Both the position numbers and the translations under genes were made by a program. Positions 51,481 through 60,112 of a stretch of 64,000 nucleotides of DNA are shown piece by piece; positions within the stretch are counted from its first letter, which is position 1; every line of letters starts with the position of its first letter. The notes below the pieces were generated by a model. That model was not told where the DNA came from and did not search any database. It saw only the letters and a list, made by a program, of their open reading frames with translations. This DNA is from Methanoculleus sp. (GTDB taxonomy: Archaea > Halobacteriota > Methanomicrobia > Methanomicrobiales > Methanoculleaceae): the NCBI RefSeq assembly GCF_030019085.1, contig NZ_JASEFJ010000004.1, positions 52,059 to 116,058 of the forward strand. Reading direction: 5' to 3'.

Positions 51481-52331
51481 CTCTTACCCCCCCGGAGAAT
51501 GTATCCTTTGAGGATCCCGGCGTTCAGCATCCAGGTATTCATCAGGTCGACCACGAGACCTATCAGGAGGACGCTTGCTATCTCACTGATGATCTGGATC
51601 TGCCCGACCGTTGCGACGACCCACATCGCGGCGATGGCCGCAAGGGTCGTGGTCGTCATGATAAGCCCCGTTCTGAACGCGCCGGCAAGTTTTTCATCGA
51701 GTTTTCCCTTGCGCTTCAGTAGCCGTGTGGTCAGGAGGATGTCACTGTCGACAGAGTAGCCGATCAGCATCAGGAGCGCGGCGGTCGTCCCGAGCGAGAG
51801 CGGAATCCCTACGATCTGCATGACTGCCGCGCTGATGGCCATGTCGGCAAAGGCCGAGAGGACGACCGCACCTGCTGGCACAAGATTTCGGAACGCGATA
51901 ACGACCACAATGGCCATACCGATGAACGAGAAGAGGAGTGCGAGGAACGCCTGACGCTGGAGCGTCTTTCCAAACGTCTCGCCGATCTGGTCGATCTTCG
52001 CATCAGGATAGCGCTCGCTTATGAGCGTCACCAGACTCAGATACTCTGCATCGTCCATCGGCCCGAACTGGATGTATCTCCCGCCGCCGATCCCCTCACC
52101 CACAGACAACAGCGGATAGTCGGCGAAGGCAGCCTCTATCGTCTCTTTGTTCTCGGACGTGAAGAGGGTGACTGCTGTTCCTCCAACAAAGTCGATGCCC
52201 GGTGTTATGGGCAGGCCCGTGGAGAGCGTGGTGTAACCGAGCACCACCAGCGCCAGGAGGAGGATAACCAGTGGCAGCGTCACCATCTGCCGCGGAGTGT
52301 ATTTGTTGACGTCGTATCTGGCAAATTCCAT
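51477..52331 (-). CDS. secF: Protein-export membrane protein SecF
   Basis: 284 aa. Six helices with the conserved GIDFVGGTAVTLF in the first external loop, and LLMLIGYSVDSDILLTTRLLKRKGKL, a conserved SecF segment. It starts a two-gene secFD operon. The upstream 626 bp hold repeat copy 5 and otherwise no visible gene. Confidence 0.95.
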   Translation of the reverse strand: MEFARYDVNKYTPRQMVTLPLVILLLALVVLGYTTLSTGLPITPGIDFVGGTAVTLFTSENKETIEAAFADYPLLSVGEGIGGGRYIQFGPMDDAEYLSLVTLISERYPDAKIDQIGETFGKTLQRQAFLALLFSFIGMAIVVVIAFRNLVPAGAVVLSAFADMAISAAVMQIVGIPLSLGTTAALLMLIGYSVDSDILLTTRLLKRKGKLDEKLAGAFRTGLIMTTTTLAAIAAMWVVATVGQIQIISEIASVLLIGLVVDLMNTWMLNAGILKGYILRGGKR

Positions 52332-52584
52332 GCTGTATCAGTGTAGAACTGTAAACTGATAAAGAGTGTTGCTTTGTTGATAATTGGAGTCTGGCCACTC
52401 GATCCAGTTTTTTCCCGGTTTGATGAACCTCTCCGGGATGGACGCCGGGGGGGGGCGGATTTCAGGTGATCTGTATCGCCACGACTTCTGTCCACATGGT
52501 TCTCGGCCAGGCCAGGGTTTACCGGGGTTTTGTGAGGCTTTTGCGAGAAGACACGGGCGGCCAGCCACGAAAGATCTTTAGCGG

Positions 52585-52665
52585 GGATGCAGGAGACTGG
52601 AGGTGGGGGGTTTTCCAGAGGTTAAGATGTCTTTCCGGTGACACGCCGAGACAGGGGACTTCTTT
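52585..52665 (+). repeat. Dispersed intergenic repeat, copy 5 (fragment)
   Basis: About 75 bp matching the end of copy 3: GGAGGTGGGGGGTTTT, then TCCAGAGGTTAAGAT and GGTGACACGCCGAGACAGGGG. The other 540 bp of the gap (52332-52957) show no gene. Confidence 0.65.
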
Positions 52666-52866
52666 TCTCGTTGGGTGCTTTGCGGGCATGGGGCACGAGC
52701 TCCTCCGGGGTGAGTGCGGGCACCCACGCCGCCTCGTGTGAGCGCACGAAAACGAGGGCATTCGCCCTGAGATCGCCTCAAAACCTGCACTCGTCCATTC
52801 GCTCGTTCATCCAGACCTTTCACCACTCCGTCCGGAAACGACGTCATTATAATGGATATGGCAATG

Positions 52867-52881
52867 AATTGTCAGACAATT
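52867..52881. promoter_or_regulatory. 15-bp palindrome upstream of the DUF2551 gene
   Basis: AATTGTC-A-GACAATT, perfect 7-bp arms, 47 bp before the TATA box. A third ATTGTC half follows directly. It looks like an operator. Confidence 0.45.
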
Positions 52882-52927
52882 GTCGTCCAGGCGTCAGAAT
52901 ACCCGATAAACGAATAAAATGAAAAGA

Positions 52928-52939
52928 TATATATAAAAT
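52928..52939 (+). promoter_or_regulatory. TATA box of the DUF2551 gene
   Basis: TATATATAAAAT, about 25 bp before ATG 52958, predicting leaderless mRNA. Confidence 0.65.
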
Positions 52940-52957
52940 ACCCAATTACAAGCACAT

Positions 52958-53272
52958 ATGAGATCCCCCGGGGAGCTCAAAAAAGAGATAGAGGATCGAC
53001 TCAAAAGTTATCTATCACGTGATCGGGATGGACTCCGGCATGAGTTGCTCGGTCTCTTCGTGAAGGTCCGGGCGCTCACCATACCACAGATCTACGAGAC
53101 ACTGCGTAAACGCTTCACAATCACCTACCACTCCATCGCATCCATGGTCGGCATTATTGCATCCCGGATAGGTATCCTGCACGTGAGACGAAACGCTGAG
53201 GGGACAAATTCTATCTATGAGCTGAAGGAGCAGTACGTGGATCTGGTGACAAAGATCCTGGGGACCACATAG
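52958..53272 (+). CDS. DUF2551 family protein, winged-helix-like
   Basis: 104 aa. The sequence GELKKEIEDRLKSYLSRDRDGLRHELLGLFVKVRALT then PQIYETLRKRFTITYHSIASMVGIIASRIGILHVRRN fits DUF2551, a methanogen-restricted family. The predicted HTH followed by a beta wing (LHVRRNAEGTNSIYEL) suggests DNA binding. The 15-bp palindrome upstream may be its own operator. No enzyme role known. Confidence 0.75.
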   Translation: MRSPGELKKEIEDRLKSYLSRDRDGLRHELLGLFVKVRALTIPQIYETLRKRFTITYHSIASMVGIIASRIGILHVRRNAEGTNSIYELKEQYVDLVTKILGTT

Positions 53273-53337
53273 TCCTCTGGAGGAAACCTGAAAACCCATA
53301 CCTCTTTTTACACAAAGCACCAAGATAGGTGATCATC

Positions 53338-53607
53338 ATGCAAAGCGACGTTGAGGAGCCAGGCCAGTCACAGAGCATCTATATAACAGAGGATGTTCGA
53401 TCATACATCCTCCAGAGGAAACGCGACTTCAGGGTGAGCACATCCTGTGGGGGACCCATCCTCCTGCCGGTATCTGTTAAACCACCGAAAACGACCGATC
53501 TGCAGATCCCGGTTGGTGACTATACAATATACGTCTCGAAGTACCAGGCGCGCTACCTCGATTGCATCCACAGGGGTATGATCCCTTTCTTTTACGACGA
53601 TTACTAG
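53338..53607 (+). CDS. Small conserved hypothetical protein
   Basis: 89 aa from ATG 53338; an AGGTGAT ribosome site supports it over GTG 53329. Sequence features: SIYITEDVRSYILQRKRDFRVSTSCGGPILLPVSVKPPKTTDL and TIYVSKYQARYLDCIHRGMIPFF. Two Cys, no membrane segment. Probably first gene of the archease-rtcB-birA run, 3 bp before archease. I do not recognise the family. Confidence 0.7.
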   Translation: MQSDVEEPGQSQSIYITEDVRSYILQRKRDFRVSTSCGGPILLPVSVKPPKTTDLQIPVGDYTIYVSKYQARYLDCIHRGMIPFFYDDY

Positions 53608-53610
53608 ATC

Positions 53611-54018
53611 ATGAGTTTTGAGGAACTGGAGCACACCGCCGATCTCCGTCTGCGGGTGCGGGGCGCGACCCTGGATGAGATCTTTGCCGAGGCGGGCCGG
53701 GCGATCTTTCAGGTGATGTATGGGTGCTGCAAGGACAGGGGTGTAGAGCGAAGGATCGAAGTTGAGGCAGAGAGCCTGGATTCCCTCCTCTTTGACTACC
53801 TCTCGGAGTTGCTCTTCATCACCGATGTTGAAAATGTCGTCTTCTGCACATTTGATGTAAATATCCAGGGCACCCGTCTCACCGCCGTTCTGCGTGGCGA
53901 GCCTCTCGACCCTGCCCGTCACTCTGGCGGGACGCTCATCAAGGGCGTGTCCTACTCCGGGCTTGAGATCAGGAGAGACGAAGAGGGTTATGTTGTTGAG
54001 ATCATACTTGATGTCTGA
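53611..54018 (+). CDS. Archease, RtcB activator
   Basis: 135 aa. Family hallmarks: FEELEHTADLRLRVRG with the metal-binding Asp, LFDYLSELLFITDVENVVF, and the end KGVSYSGLEIRRDEEGYVVEIILDV. Archease speeds guanylylation of RtcB and allows multiple turnover. It precedes rtcB by 14 bp, as in many archaea. Confidence 0.95.
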   Translation: MSFEELEHTADLRLRVRGATLDEIFAEAGRAIFQVMYGCCKDRGVERRIEVEAESLDSLLFDYLSELLFITDVENVVFCTFDVNIQGTRLTAVLRGEPLDPARHSGGTLIKGVSYSGLEIRRDEEGYVVEIILDV

Positions 54019-54032
54019 AGGAGTTATTCCAT

Positions 54033-55469
54033 ATGCTTGCCGGAATCAATAGGGTTGGCGACCTCGAGTGGGAGGTCCCGATCGGTTACGTCCCGGGCAT
54101 GCGCGTCCCTGGACGTTTCTTCCTCTCGGCGTCACTCGCCGGGACGCTTGAAGAGGGGGCGGTGCGTCAGCTCGCAAATGTTGCAACTATGCCGGGTATA
54201 GTGAAGTACTCACTTGCAATGCCCGACATCCACTGGGGATACGGGTTTCCAATAGGTGGGGTCGCCGCGTTTGATATGACCGAGGGGGTCATCTCTCCCG
54301 GCGGGGTCGGGTTTGATATCAACTGCGGTGTCCGACTGATCACGACCCCCCTGACCGAATCTGACCTTGCCGGGAAGAGGCGGGAACTGATCGAGCGGCT
54401 CTTTGCAGCAATACCGACCGGTGTCGGGGCAAAGAGCACGCTGCGGATCTCGAATAAGGATCTCTCCAGGGTCATGGTCGAGGGCGCACGCTGGGCGGTT
54501 GAGCGCGGGTTTGGCACAGAGGCCGATCTTGCCCGCTGCGAGGCTGAAGGCGCGATGAGCGGGGCCGATCCTGACGCCGTGAGTTCAAAGGCACGCCAGC
54601 GCGGCGTGCCGCAGCTCGGGACGCTCGGCGCCGGAAACCATTTCCTGGAGGTTCAGGCGGTGCGCGAGATTCTTGACCCTGCGACAGCAGAGACCTTCGG
54701 GCTCAAAGAGGGACAGGTCTGTTTCATGGTACACTGCGGTTCACGCGGACTTGGCCACCAGGTTGCAACCGATCACCTCCGGACGCTCGAAGCGGCGCTC
54801 AGCAAATACCGTATACACCTTCCTGACCGCCAGCTTGCCTGCGCCCCAATCGACTCCCCTGAGGGTCGGGGCTACTACGGGGGGATGGTCTGCGCTGCAA
54901 ACTACGCCTGGGCGAACCGGCAGGTGATCATGCACGAGGCCAGGAATGTATTTGCAAAGATGTTCGGGCTTGATTACGACGAGATGCGACTCGTCTACGA
55001 CGTAGCCCATAACGTCGCCAAGTTCGAGCGCCACGAGGTCGATGGCAGACCCGTGGAGGTCTGCGTCCACCGCAAGGGCGCAACACGGGCTTTCGGGCCG
55101 AAAGCCCCTGAGATCCCACATGAATACGCCGGAGTCGGACAGCCTGTGATCATCCCCGGGAGCATGGGGACACCCTCCTACCTGCTTTGCGGCACAACGA
55201 CCGCGATGCAGAAGACGTGGGGCAGCACCTGCCACGGCGCAGGAAGGGTGCTCAGCAGGTCGAAGGTGAAGAAAGAGGTTCTCGGGAAAGAGGTCAGGGA
55301 ACAACTGGCGGGTGAAGGTATTCTGGTACGTGCACACAGCGATGCGGCCATCGCGGAAGAGGCGCCCCAGGCCTACAAACCAAGCCAGGAGGTTGTCCGT
55401 GTGGTGCACGTTCTGGGTCTCTCAGCGATCGTCGCCAGGCTGGAACCGCTCGGGGTGATCAAGGGATGA
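54033..55469 (+). CDS. rtcB: RNA-splicing ligase RtcB
   Basis: 478 aa. Metal site GFDINCGVRL (D95, C98, the same numbers as in Pyrococcus RtcB), HCGSRGLGHQV, and the guanylylated His in STCHGAGRVLSR at about residue 401. It joins tRNA exons with 2',3'-cyclic phosphate and 5'-OH ends using GTP. Two intron-containing tRNAs are in this window (21.5 and 63.4 kb). The next gene starts in a 4-bp overlap. Confidence 0.96.
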   Translation: MLAGINRVGDLEWEVPIGYVPGMRVPGRFFLSASLAGTLEEGAVRQLANVATMPGIVKYSLAMPDIHWGYGFPIGGVAAFDMTEGVISPGGVGFDINCGVRLITTPLTESDLAGKRRELIERLFAAIPTGVGAKSTLRISNKDLSRVMVEGARWAVERGFGTEADLARCEAEGAMSGADPDAVSSKARQRGVPQLGTLGAGNHFLEVQAVREILDPATAETFGLKEGQVCFMVHCGSRGLGHQVATDHLRTLEAALSKYRIHLPDRQLACAPIDSPEGRGYYGGMVCAANYAWANRQVIMHEARNVFAKMFGLDYDEMRLVYDVAHNVAKFERHEVDGRPVEVCVHRKGATRAFGPKAPEIPHEYAGVGQPVIIPGSMGTPSYLLCGTTTAMQKTWGSTCHGAGRVLSRSKVKKEVLGKEVREQLAGEGILVRAHSDAAIAEEAPQAYKPSQEVVRVVHVLGLSAIVARLEPLGVIKG

Positions 55470-56044
55470 CCTGTAGGGTCGGGCTGCTCTGGGACACCCC
55501 TCTCATCTTCTCGCGGCTGATCGAAGACTGCGGTGCGTCTTGTGAGGCGATCACCCCTCATATGCTTGCAACCCCATTCTGGCGCGGAAGGTTTGTCGCG
55601 CTAATAGTGCCTACGGGGTTTGCAAACCCGACATACTCAAAACTCCTGCCGGCTCTGCGGGCCTCAAGCGGCCGGATTGAGCGTTTCGTTGAGAACGGTG
55701 GGAGGTTACTGGTCTTTGGCGCAGCGTCTACGCGTCAGGACGCCTACGACTGGCTACCCATCCCGGTGACGTATGTGCACTCCTATGGGCCTCGTGCTGT
55801 CCGGTTTACCGCTGATAGCCCTTACAACTCTCTCATCTCCGGCTACGATCTGAACGCTGTAGAGTGCGACGGAACGTTTCCATCCCACGGGGGGGAGACT
55901 CTTGCCGCCACACCGGATGGGGAGGCGCTCCTGATCAGTAAGGAGATTGGAGAGGGTGTGATCCTGGTTACCAGTGTTCATGAATATCCATCACGAGAAT
56001 TTTTGGCGGAGTTCTCGTGTGCTGATAGGGAAACCTTATTTTAG
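55466..56044 (+). CDS. Glutamine-amidotransferase-like hypothetical protein
   Basis: 192 aa, 4-bp overlap with rtcB. The fold resembles class I amidotransferase or BPL-N-type proteins: FVALIVPTGFANPTYSKLLPALRASSGRIERFVENGGRLLVFGAAS. The C-terminus reads GEALLISKEIGEGVILVTSVHEYPSREFL, where amidotransferases place the catalytic His. No nucleophilic Cys elbow is visible at the expected position. Its place between rtcB and birA does not settle its role. Confidence 0.65.
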   Translation: MTCRVGLLWDTPLIFSRLIEDCGASCEAITPHMLATPFWRGRFVALIVPTGFANPTYSKLLPALRASSGRIERFVENGGRLLVFGAASTRQDAYDWLPIPVTYVHSYGPRAVRFTADSPYNSLISGYDLNAVECDGTFPSHGGETLAATPDGEALLISKEIGEGVILVTSVHEYPSREFLAEFSCADRETLF

Positions 56045-56054
56045 ATCAACCGTG

Positions 56055-56498
56055 ATGAACAGTATGGATACGGCCATGGATCAATATATCATCTCCGCGT
56101 CTTCAGATGCACGCGATCTCGCCCCGCTTGCGATGTGCATCCACGAACTGCTCAATCGGCTGCCCGTCACGGCACGATCACGTGATAAGCCCGGCGTTCG
56201 TCTCGAAGAGGGGAGGGTTATCGACAGAGCCTATACCGGCCCGGTTCTCGAAGCAGTGCTTGCCGGGAACGTCACAAAACGGGTCAGACCCCAGAGTGGG
56301 CCTTACAAGGGGATCCCGGTGGTGGTGGCACCGATAAGGGACGATGAGGGTAGTGTCATCGCTGCAATCGGTATAGTTGATGTTACCGGGATCTTTGATC
56401 TTGTGGATTTCATGGAGCAGGCCTCGGCGATCCGGAAAGAGGTATGCGGCGAGGATCCGTGCCCGCTCCCGACCGAGTCACCTGCAGCGAAAAGGTAA
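56055..56498 (+). CDS. DUF2111 family protein
   Basis: About 147 aa; start uncertain among ATG 56055, 56064 and 56076. The core DQYIISASSDARDLAPLAMCIHELLNRLPVTARSRDKPGVRLEEGRVID and GPYKGIPVVVAPIRDDEGSVIAAIGIVDVTG define DUF2111, known from methanogens. The second half resembles a small PAS/GAF-like sensor beta-sheet. It is followed directly by birA (TAATG or a 6-bp spacer), so it is in the same operon. Confidence 0.75.
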   Translation: MNSMDTAMDQYIISASSDARDLAPLAMCIHELLNRLPVTARSRDKPGVRLEEGRVIDRAYTGPVLEAVLAGNVTKRVRPQSGPYKGIPVVVAPIRDDEGSVIAAIGIVDVTGIFDLVDFMEQASAIRKEVCGEDPCPLPTESPAAKR

Positions 56499-56503
56499 TG
56501 GAC

Positions 56504-57484
56504 ATGAACGAAACGGCAATCAAAGTCCTGAAGATTCTTGAAGAGTCGCCCGGCCCGATCTCGGGTGAACAGATTGCAGAGCAACTGGGGATCAGTCGAT
56601 CGGCCGTCTGGAAACAGATACGTGAACTCCGGCGACTGGGATACCATATATCGTCATCACGGACGGAAGGCTACCGTCTGGAGGCAAGGACAGATCGGCT
56701 TCTTCCGTATGAACTCAACAAGAAACTGCGCACAAAGGTCATAGGCAGGCAGATCCGCCACTTTGAGCGAACCGCTTCCACAGGCTGGGTCGCAAAGAGA
56801 CTTGTTACCGAGACAGATCCGGAGAAACTGCATGGCATGGTGATCATCGCTGAGGAGCAGACCGGTGGAGTGGGGAGGCTCGGGCGCGCCTGGGTGTCTC
56901 CTCCCGGTGGAATCTGGGCCACCATAATCTTAAGACCGAAGATACCGCTCGATCACCTCTTCATGATCACCATGGCCGGGTCGATCGCGATCGCCCGTGC
57001 CATCCGCAAGGAGTACGATCTCAGCGCGCTCATCAAGTGGCCAAATGATATCTTCATCGGCGACAGGAAGGTCGCCGGGCTGCTACTGGAGATCTCTGCG
57101 GAGGCAGATACGGTTCATTACGCCCTCCTGGGGATCGGGATCGACGCTAACGTCTCCCCTGATGAACTTCCATCACCCCTCCGGGAGACGGTGACAACGC
57201 TTGCGACCGAGGTCGGTCACCCGGTCGACCGTGTCTCGCTCTTTGCCCGCGTCCTGCGCGAGTTTGAGCTACGCTACCAGCAGCTCGAGGATGGAGAGTA
57301 TGAGTCCATAATCCGCGAGTGGAAGAGCCTCTCCCTGACGCTCGATCGACGGGTGGCAATCCGGACGGTCAATAAGACCTTCTCCGGGGAGGCTATAGAT
57401 ATCGATGAACACGGTGCCCTCCTCATCAGGAAGGATAACGGGAAGATTGAACGGGTAATAGCCGGGGACTGTTTCCAGATCTGA
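56504..57484 (+). CDS. birA: Bifunctional biotin-protein ligase and biotin repressor
   Basis: 326 aa from ATG 56504 (56498 is possible). N-terminal winged HTH: ISGEQIAEQLGISRSAVWKQIRELRRLGYHI. The ligase domain has the biotinyl-AMP loop GGVGRLGRAWVSPPGGIW, KWPNDIFIGDRKVAGLLLE and a C-terminal SH3-like domain. It loads biotin on pyruvate carboxylase PycB (60-62 kb) and probably represses the bio genes at the operators at 57490-57562. Class II BirA. Confidence 0.95.
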   Translation: MNETAIKVLKILEESPGPISGEQIAEQLGISRSAVWKQIRELRRLGYHISSSRTEGYRLEARTDRLLPYELNKKLRTKVIGRQIRHFERTASTGWVAKRLVTETDPEKLHGMVIIAEEQTGGVGRLGRAWVSPPGGIWATIILRPKIPLDHLFMITMAGSIAIARAIRKEYDLSALIKWPNDIFIGDRKVAGLLLEISAEADTVHYALLGIGIDANVSPDELPSPLRETVTTLATEVGHPVDRVSLFARVLREFELRYQQLEDGEYESIIREWKSLSLTLDRRVAIRTVNKTFSGEAIDIDEHGALLIRKDNGKIERVIAGDCFQI

Positions 57485-57489
57485 TCTTC

Positions 57490-57521
57490 CTGTCAACCAT
57501 CTGTCTATCTTTGGTTGACAG
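57490..57521. promoter_or_regulatory. BirA-type operator 1
   Basis: CTGTCAACC, 14-bp spacer, GGTTGACAG: a perfect 9-bp inverted repeat. It fits the BirA signal of bacteria and archaea (TTGTAAACC-N14/15-GGTTTACAA) with C for A in the centre. It lies 6 bp after the birA stop. Confidence 0.8.
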
Positions 57522-57529
57522 GATTTTTA

Positions 57530-57562
57530 TTGTCAACCGTCTCATTATGGGAGGGTTGACAT
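57530..57562. promoter_or_regulatory. BirA-type operator 2 covering the bioY start
   Basis: TTGTCAACC, 15-bp spacer, GGTTGACAT: 8 paired bases per arm. The right arm contains the last bases before bioY ATG 57561 and part of the GGAGGG ribosome site. A TTTTTATTG box lies between the two operators. Bound BirA would block both transcription and the start region. Confidence 0.78.
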
Positions 57563-58061
57563 GATCCAGCGGGCCAGGATTCTTGCCCTTAGCGGCACTT
57601 TTATTGCGCTGATCACTGCGGGGAGCTGGCTCTCCATACCGCTGCCACCCGTTCCGCTCACACTCCAGACCCTATTTGTGCTCCTTGCCGGGATCGTCAT
57701 GAAACGCTACGGGGTGATCCCCGTTACCCTCTACGTCCTCCTGGGCGCTGCCGGGCTCCCGGTCTTTCACAACGGCACGGCAGGTCTCGGGATACTCCTT
57801 GGGCCTACCGGAGGGTTTCTGGTCGGTTTCATCCCGGCTGCCCTTGTCACCGGGGTTGCCTACGAGCACAAGTCCCCGAAACTCCGGTCTGCCGGGCTGG
57901 TTGCGGCTACCGCGGTTACCTACGTCTTCGGGGTGGCGTGGCTCTCCTTCTCGGCGTCGCTCCCTATCTACCAGGCAATACTCCTCGGAGTTGCGCCGTT
58001 TATCGTCGGTGACATGGTTAAGATCGCGGCTGCATACGCTATAGGGGAGCGGCTGGCATGA
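57561..58061 (+). CDS. bioY: Biotin ECF transporter substrate-binding subunit
   Basis: 166 aa, six hydrophobic segments. BioY marks: WLSIPLPPVPLTLQTLFVLLAGI, LGAAGLPVFHNGTAGLGILLGPTGGFLVGF. It binds biotin at the membrane and gets its energy from the ECF module encoded next. It starts inside BirA operator 2. 4-bp overlap with the ATPase gene. Confidence 0.95.
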   Translation: MIQRARILALSGTFIALITAGSWLSIPLPPVPLTLQTLFVLLAGIVMKRYGVIPVTLYVLLGAAGLPVFHNGTAGLGILLGPTGGFLVGFIPAALVTGVAYEHKSPKLRSAGLVAATAVTYVFGVAWLSFSASLPIYQAILLGVAPFIVGDMVKIAAAYAIGERLA

Positions 58062-58726
58062 TCCGTATAAACGATCTCAGGCACCGGGGGCTTGAGATCC
58101 CCGAGCTTACGCTGGATGCACGCCACATTGCCGTTATCGGGCCGAACGGGAGCGGCAAAACAAGGCTGCTTGAGGTCTGTTCGGGGATCGAGGAGCCCGG
58201 GACCGGGACGATCCGGATCCTGGGACGATCGCCATCATCGCTGAGGGTTGGCTGGGTCGGGGAGTTTCCCGACCGGACGCTGCTCTTCTCCCGGGTCTAC
58301 GATGAGGTGGCGTCGACGCCAAGGTTCCGCCACCAACCCTGCCCGGAGACAGAGCGGATGGTTATGGCGGCTGCGAGGATGGTCGGCATCGGAGATCTCC
58401 TCGAAAGGAGGGTCGCCTCGCTCTCCGGCGGCGAGAAGGTGCTGGTCGCGCTGGCTGCGGCCTGTGCCGGCGAGCCCGAGGTGCTTGTCCTCGACGAGGC
58501 CGACTCTCACCTGGATGCCGTGACGGCCAAACGTCTCAGGCAGGTGGTTCAGGAGAGCCCGGCGGCTCACGTCCTCTGGTGCACACAGTCGATGGATACC
58601 GCGGCAATGGCGGACTGTGTTATCTTCATGGAGGGGGGCCGCGTTCGGTATAGTGGGACTCCGGAAGAGGTCTTTGAGATCCTCAAGGAGACCTGCTATT
58701 ATCCGGCAATCTGGAGGCTCCGCTGA
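58058..58726 (+). CDS. ECF transporter ATPase A
   Basis: 222 aa. Walker A IGPNGSGKTRLLEV, signature LSGGEKVLVALAAACAG, Walker B VLVLDEADSHLD. First of two ABC ATPases of the biotin ECF transporter. Stop and next start share a base (TGATG). Confidence 0.93.
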   Translation: MIRINDLRHRGLEIPELTLDARHIAVIGPNGSGKTRLLEVCSGIEEPGTGTIRILGRSPSSLRVGWVGEFPDRTLLFSRVYDEVASTPRFRHQPCPETERMVMAAARMVGIGDLLERRVASLSGGEKVLVALAAACAGEPEVLVLDEADSHLDAVTAKRLRQVVQESPAAHVLWCTQSMDTAAMADCVIFMEGGRVRYSGTPEEVFEILKETCYYPAIWRLR

Positions 58727-59424
58727 TGAGGGTTGAACTTGGAGAGGTGGTCTTTGGACGGGATGGGTTCTGCCTGCGTGGAAGCGGCACCTTCGGCGAG
58801 GGGATCCACCTCGTAAGCGGCCCGGTGGGGAGCGGGAAATCTACGCTTGCTCTCCTGCTTGCAGGTCTCCTCACTCCAGACAGAGGCACCGTCCGGCGGC
58901 AGGATGTCAAATCGGTTCTGCTCCTGCTCCAGTTCCCAGAACATCAGGTCACAGCCCCCACGGTTGCACGGGAGGCCGCCTCCTGGGGAATCGCCCCGGA
59001 TGAGGTGCTTGCACTTGCAGAACTTGAGGAACGTGCGGATGACGATCCGTTTCACCTCTCCCGGGGTGAACTGAAACGGCTGACCCTGGCCTGTGCGTTT
59101 ATCAAATGTCCTGACCTGCTGCTGCTCGACGAACCTTTCAGTTCGCTGGACTGTGAGACAAAGAGGTGGGTCTGCGGTATGATCGAGGAGCGCGGGTCCG
59201 GGACGACGATCATCTTCTCGCACGAACAATCGGTTCTCCCGCGGGTGGATGCCATCTGGGAGATGGAGGATGGCGCCCTGATCGGACGCGGGAGTGTTCC
59301 CGGGGCCATCTCCTCATGGAGGCACGCCCCGGCATACCTTACCTACGCTCTGGAGAGGGGTGCGCAACCGGAGAACATCAGGCTTTCCGATGCCCGTGAG
59401 GCGTTATGCAGGATCCGCGACTGA
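58726..59424 (+). CDS. ECF transporter ATPase A'
   Basis: 232 aa. Walker A SGPVGSGKSTLALLLAGLL, Q-loop LLQFPEHQVTAPTV, signature LSRGELKRLTLACAF, Walker B LLLLDEPFSSLD, H-loop FSHEQ. The signature has R for the usual second G (LSRGE). It overlaps the EcfT gene by 19 bp. Confidence 0.92.
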   Translation: MRVELGEVVFGRDGFCLRGSGTFGEGIHLVSGPVGSGKSTLALLLAGLLTPDRGTVRRQDVKSVLLLLQFPEHQVTAPTVAREAASWGIAPDEVLALAELEERADDDPFHLSRGELKRLTLACAFIKCPDLLLLDEPFSSLDCETKRWVCGMIEERGSGTTIIFSHEQSVLPRVDAIWEMEDGALIGRGSVPGAISSWRHAPAYLTYALERGAQPENIRLSDAREALCRIRD

Positions 59425-60056
59425 GGTTTCTTTCCATCGCCGTCCTCTCGCTTGCCTCGTTCTTGAGTGTCTGGGGGGCGCTTGGTGCTCTCGTCTGGTT
59501 GGTGGTTGCGAGACGGCGCACAGATGCCATGCTTCAGCCTCGCGTGCTCCTCCCTCTCTTTGCAATGGTTGGCCTGACCGCGCTCGTCTCGGCGTGGGGT
59601 GGGGGGAACGGACTCTCCTACTTCATACGGATGAGCGTGATCCTACTCCTTGCGGCATGGGCGTATGCAGCGACGGCGGAGGGCGAGGCGCTTGCCGTGG
59701 CTGTCTGGGCGTTCGGGAACCGTGCAGGGTTTGATATCGGGCTTATCGCTGAGATGGGGCTTGCCGGTCTTGGAATTATCCGGGAGGAGATCGAGCAGGT
59801 GGGGCTTGCCATGAGATTGAAGGGGATCCGGCCCGGTCTGCGCTCTATCGTGCCGCTTGCCCTCAATCTTGTCATAACGGAGATCCGCCGAGCCGACGAG
59901 ATTGCACGGCTGCTCACCGTCAGGGGCTACACGGCGGGAGGAGTGGTATGTCCGCGGTTTCAGACGAGTTTAAACGAGATTCTGGCATCTATATCCGCGT
60001 TTTTACTCGGTCTTTTACCCGCCCTTCTCCTTCGCGACGTTTTTATATTAGTATGA
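59406..60056 (+). CDS. ECF transporter transmembrane subunit EcfT
   Basis: 216 aa with about five to six hydrophobic helices. The coupling segment MRLKGIRPGLRSIVPLALNLVITEIRRADEIARLLTVRGY ends with the family motif R-x-Y/G-type sequence. It completes the BioY-A-A'-T transporter. Confidence 0.9.
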   Translation: MQDPRLRFLSIAVLSLASFLSVWGALGALVWLVVARRRTDAMLQPRVLLPLFAMVGLTALVSAWGGGNGLSYFIRMSVILLLAAWAYAATAEGEALAVAVWAFGNRAGFDIGLIAEMGLAGLGIIREEIEQVGLAMRLKGIRPGLRSIVPLALNLVITEIRRADEIARLLTVRGYTAGGVVCPRFQTSLNEILASISAFLLGLLPALLLRDVFILV

Positions 60057-60112
60057 TGAATTTTTGAGAGGCTTTATTGATATTTTCTCGGCCCTTCGAG
60101 GTGTATTATTCG

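Noticed and set aside
52332-52584. Possible small gene in the secF upstream gap
   Set aside because: Short frames only, with composition of random GC-rich DNA; no start with a ribosome or TATA signal.
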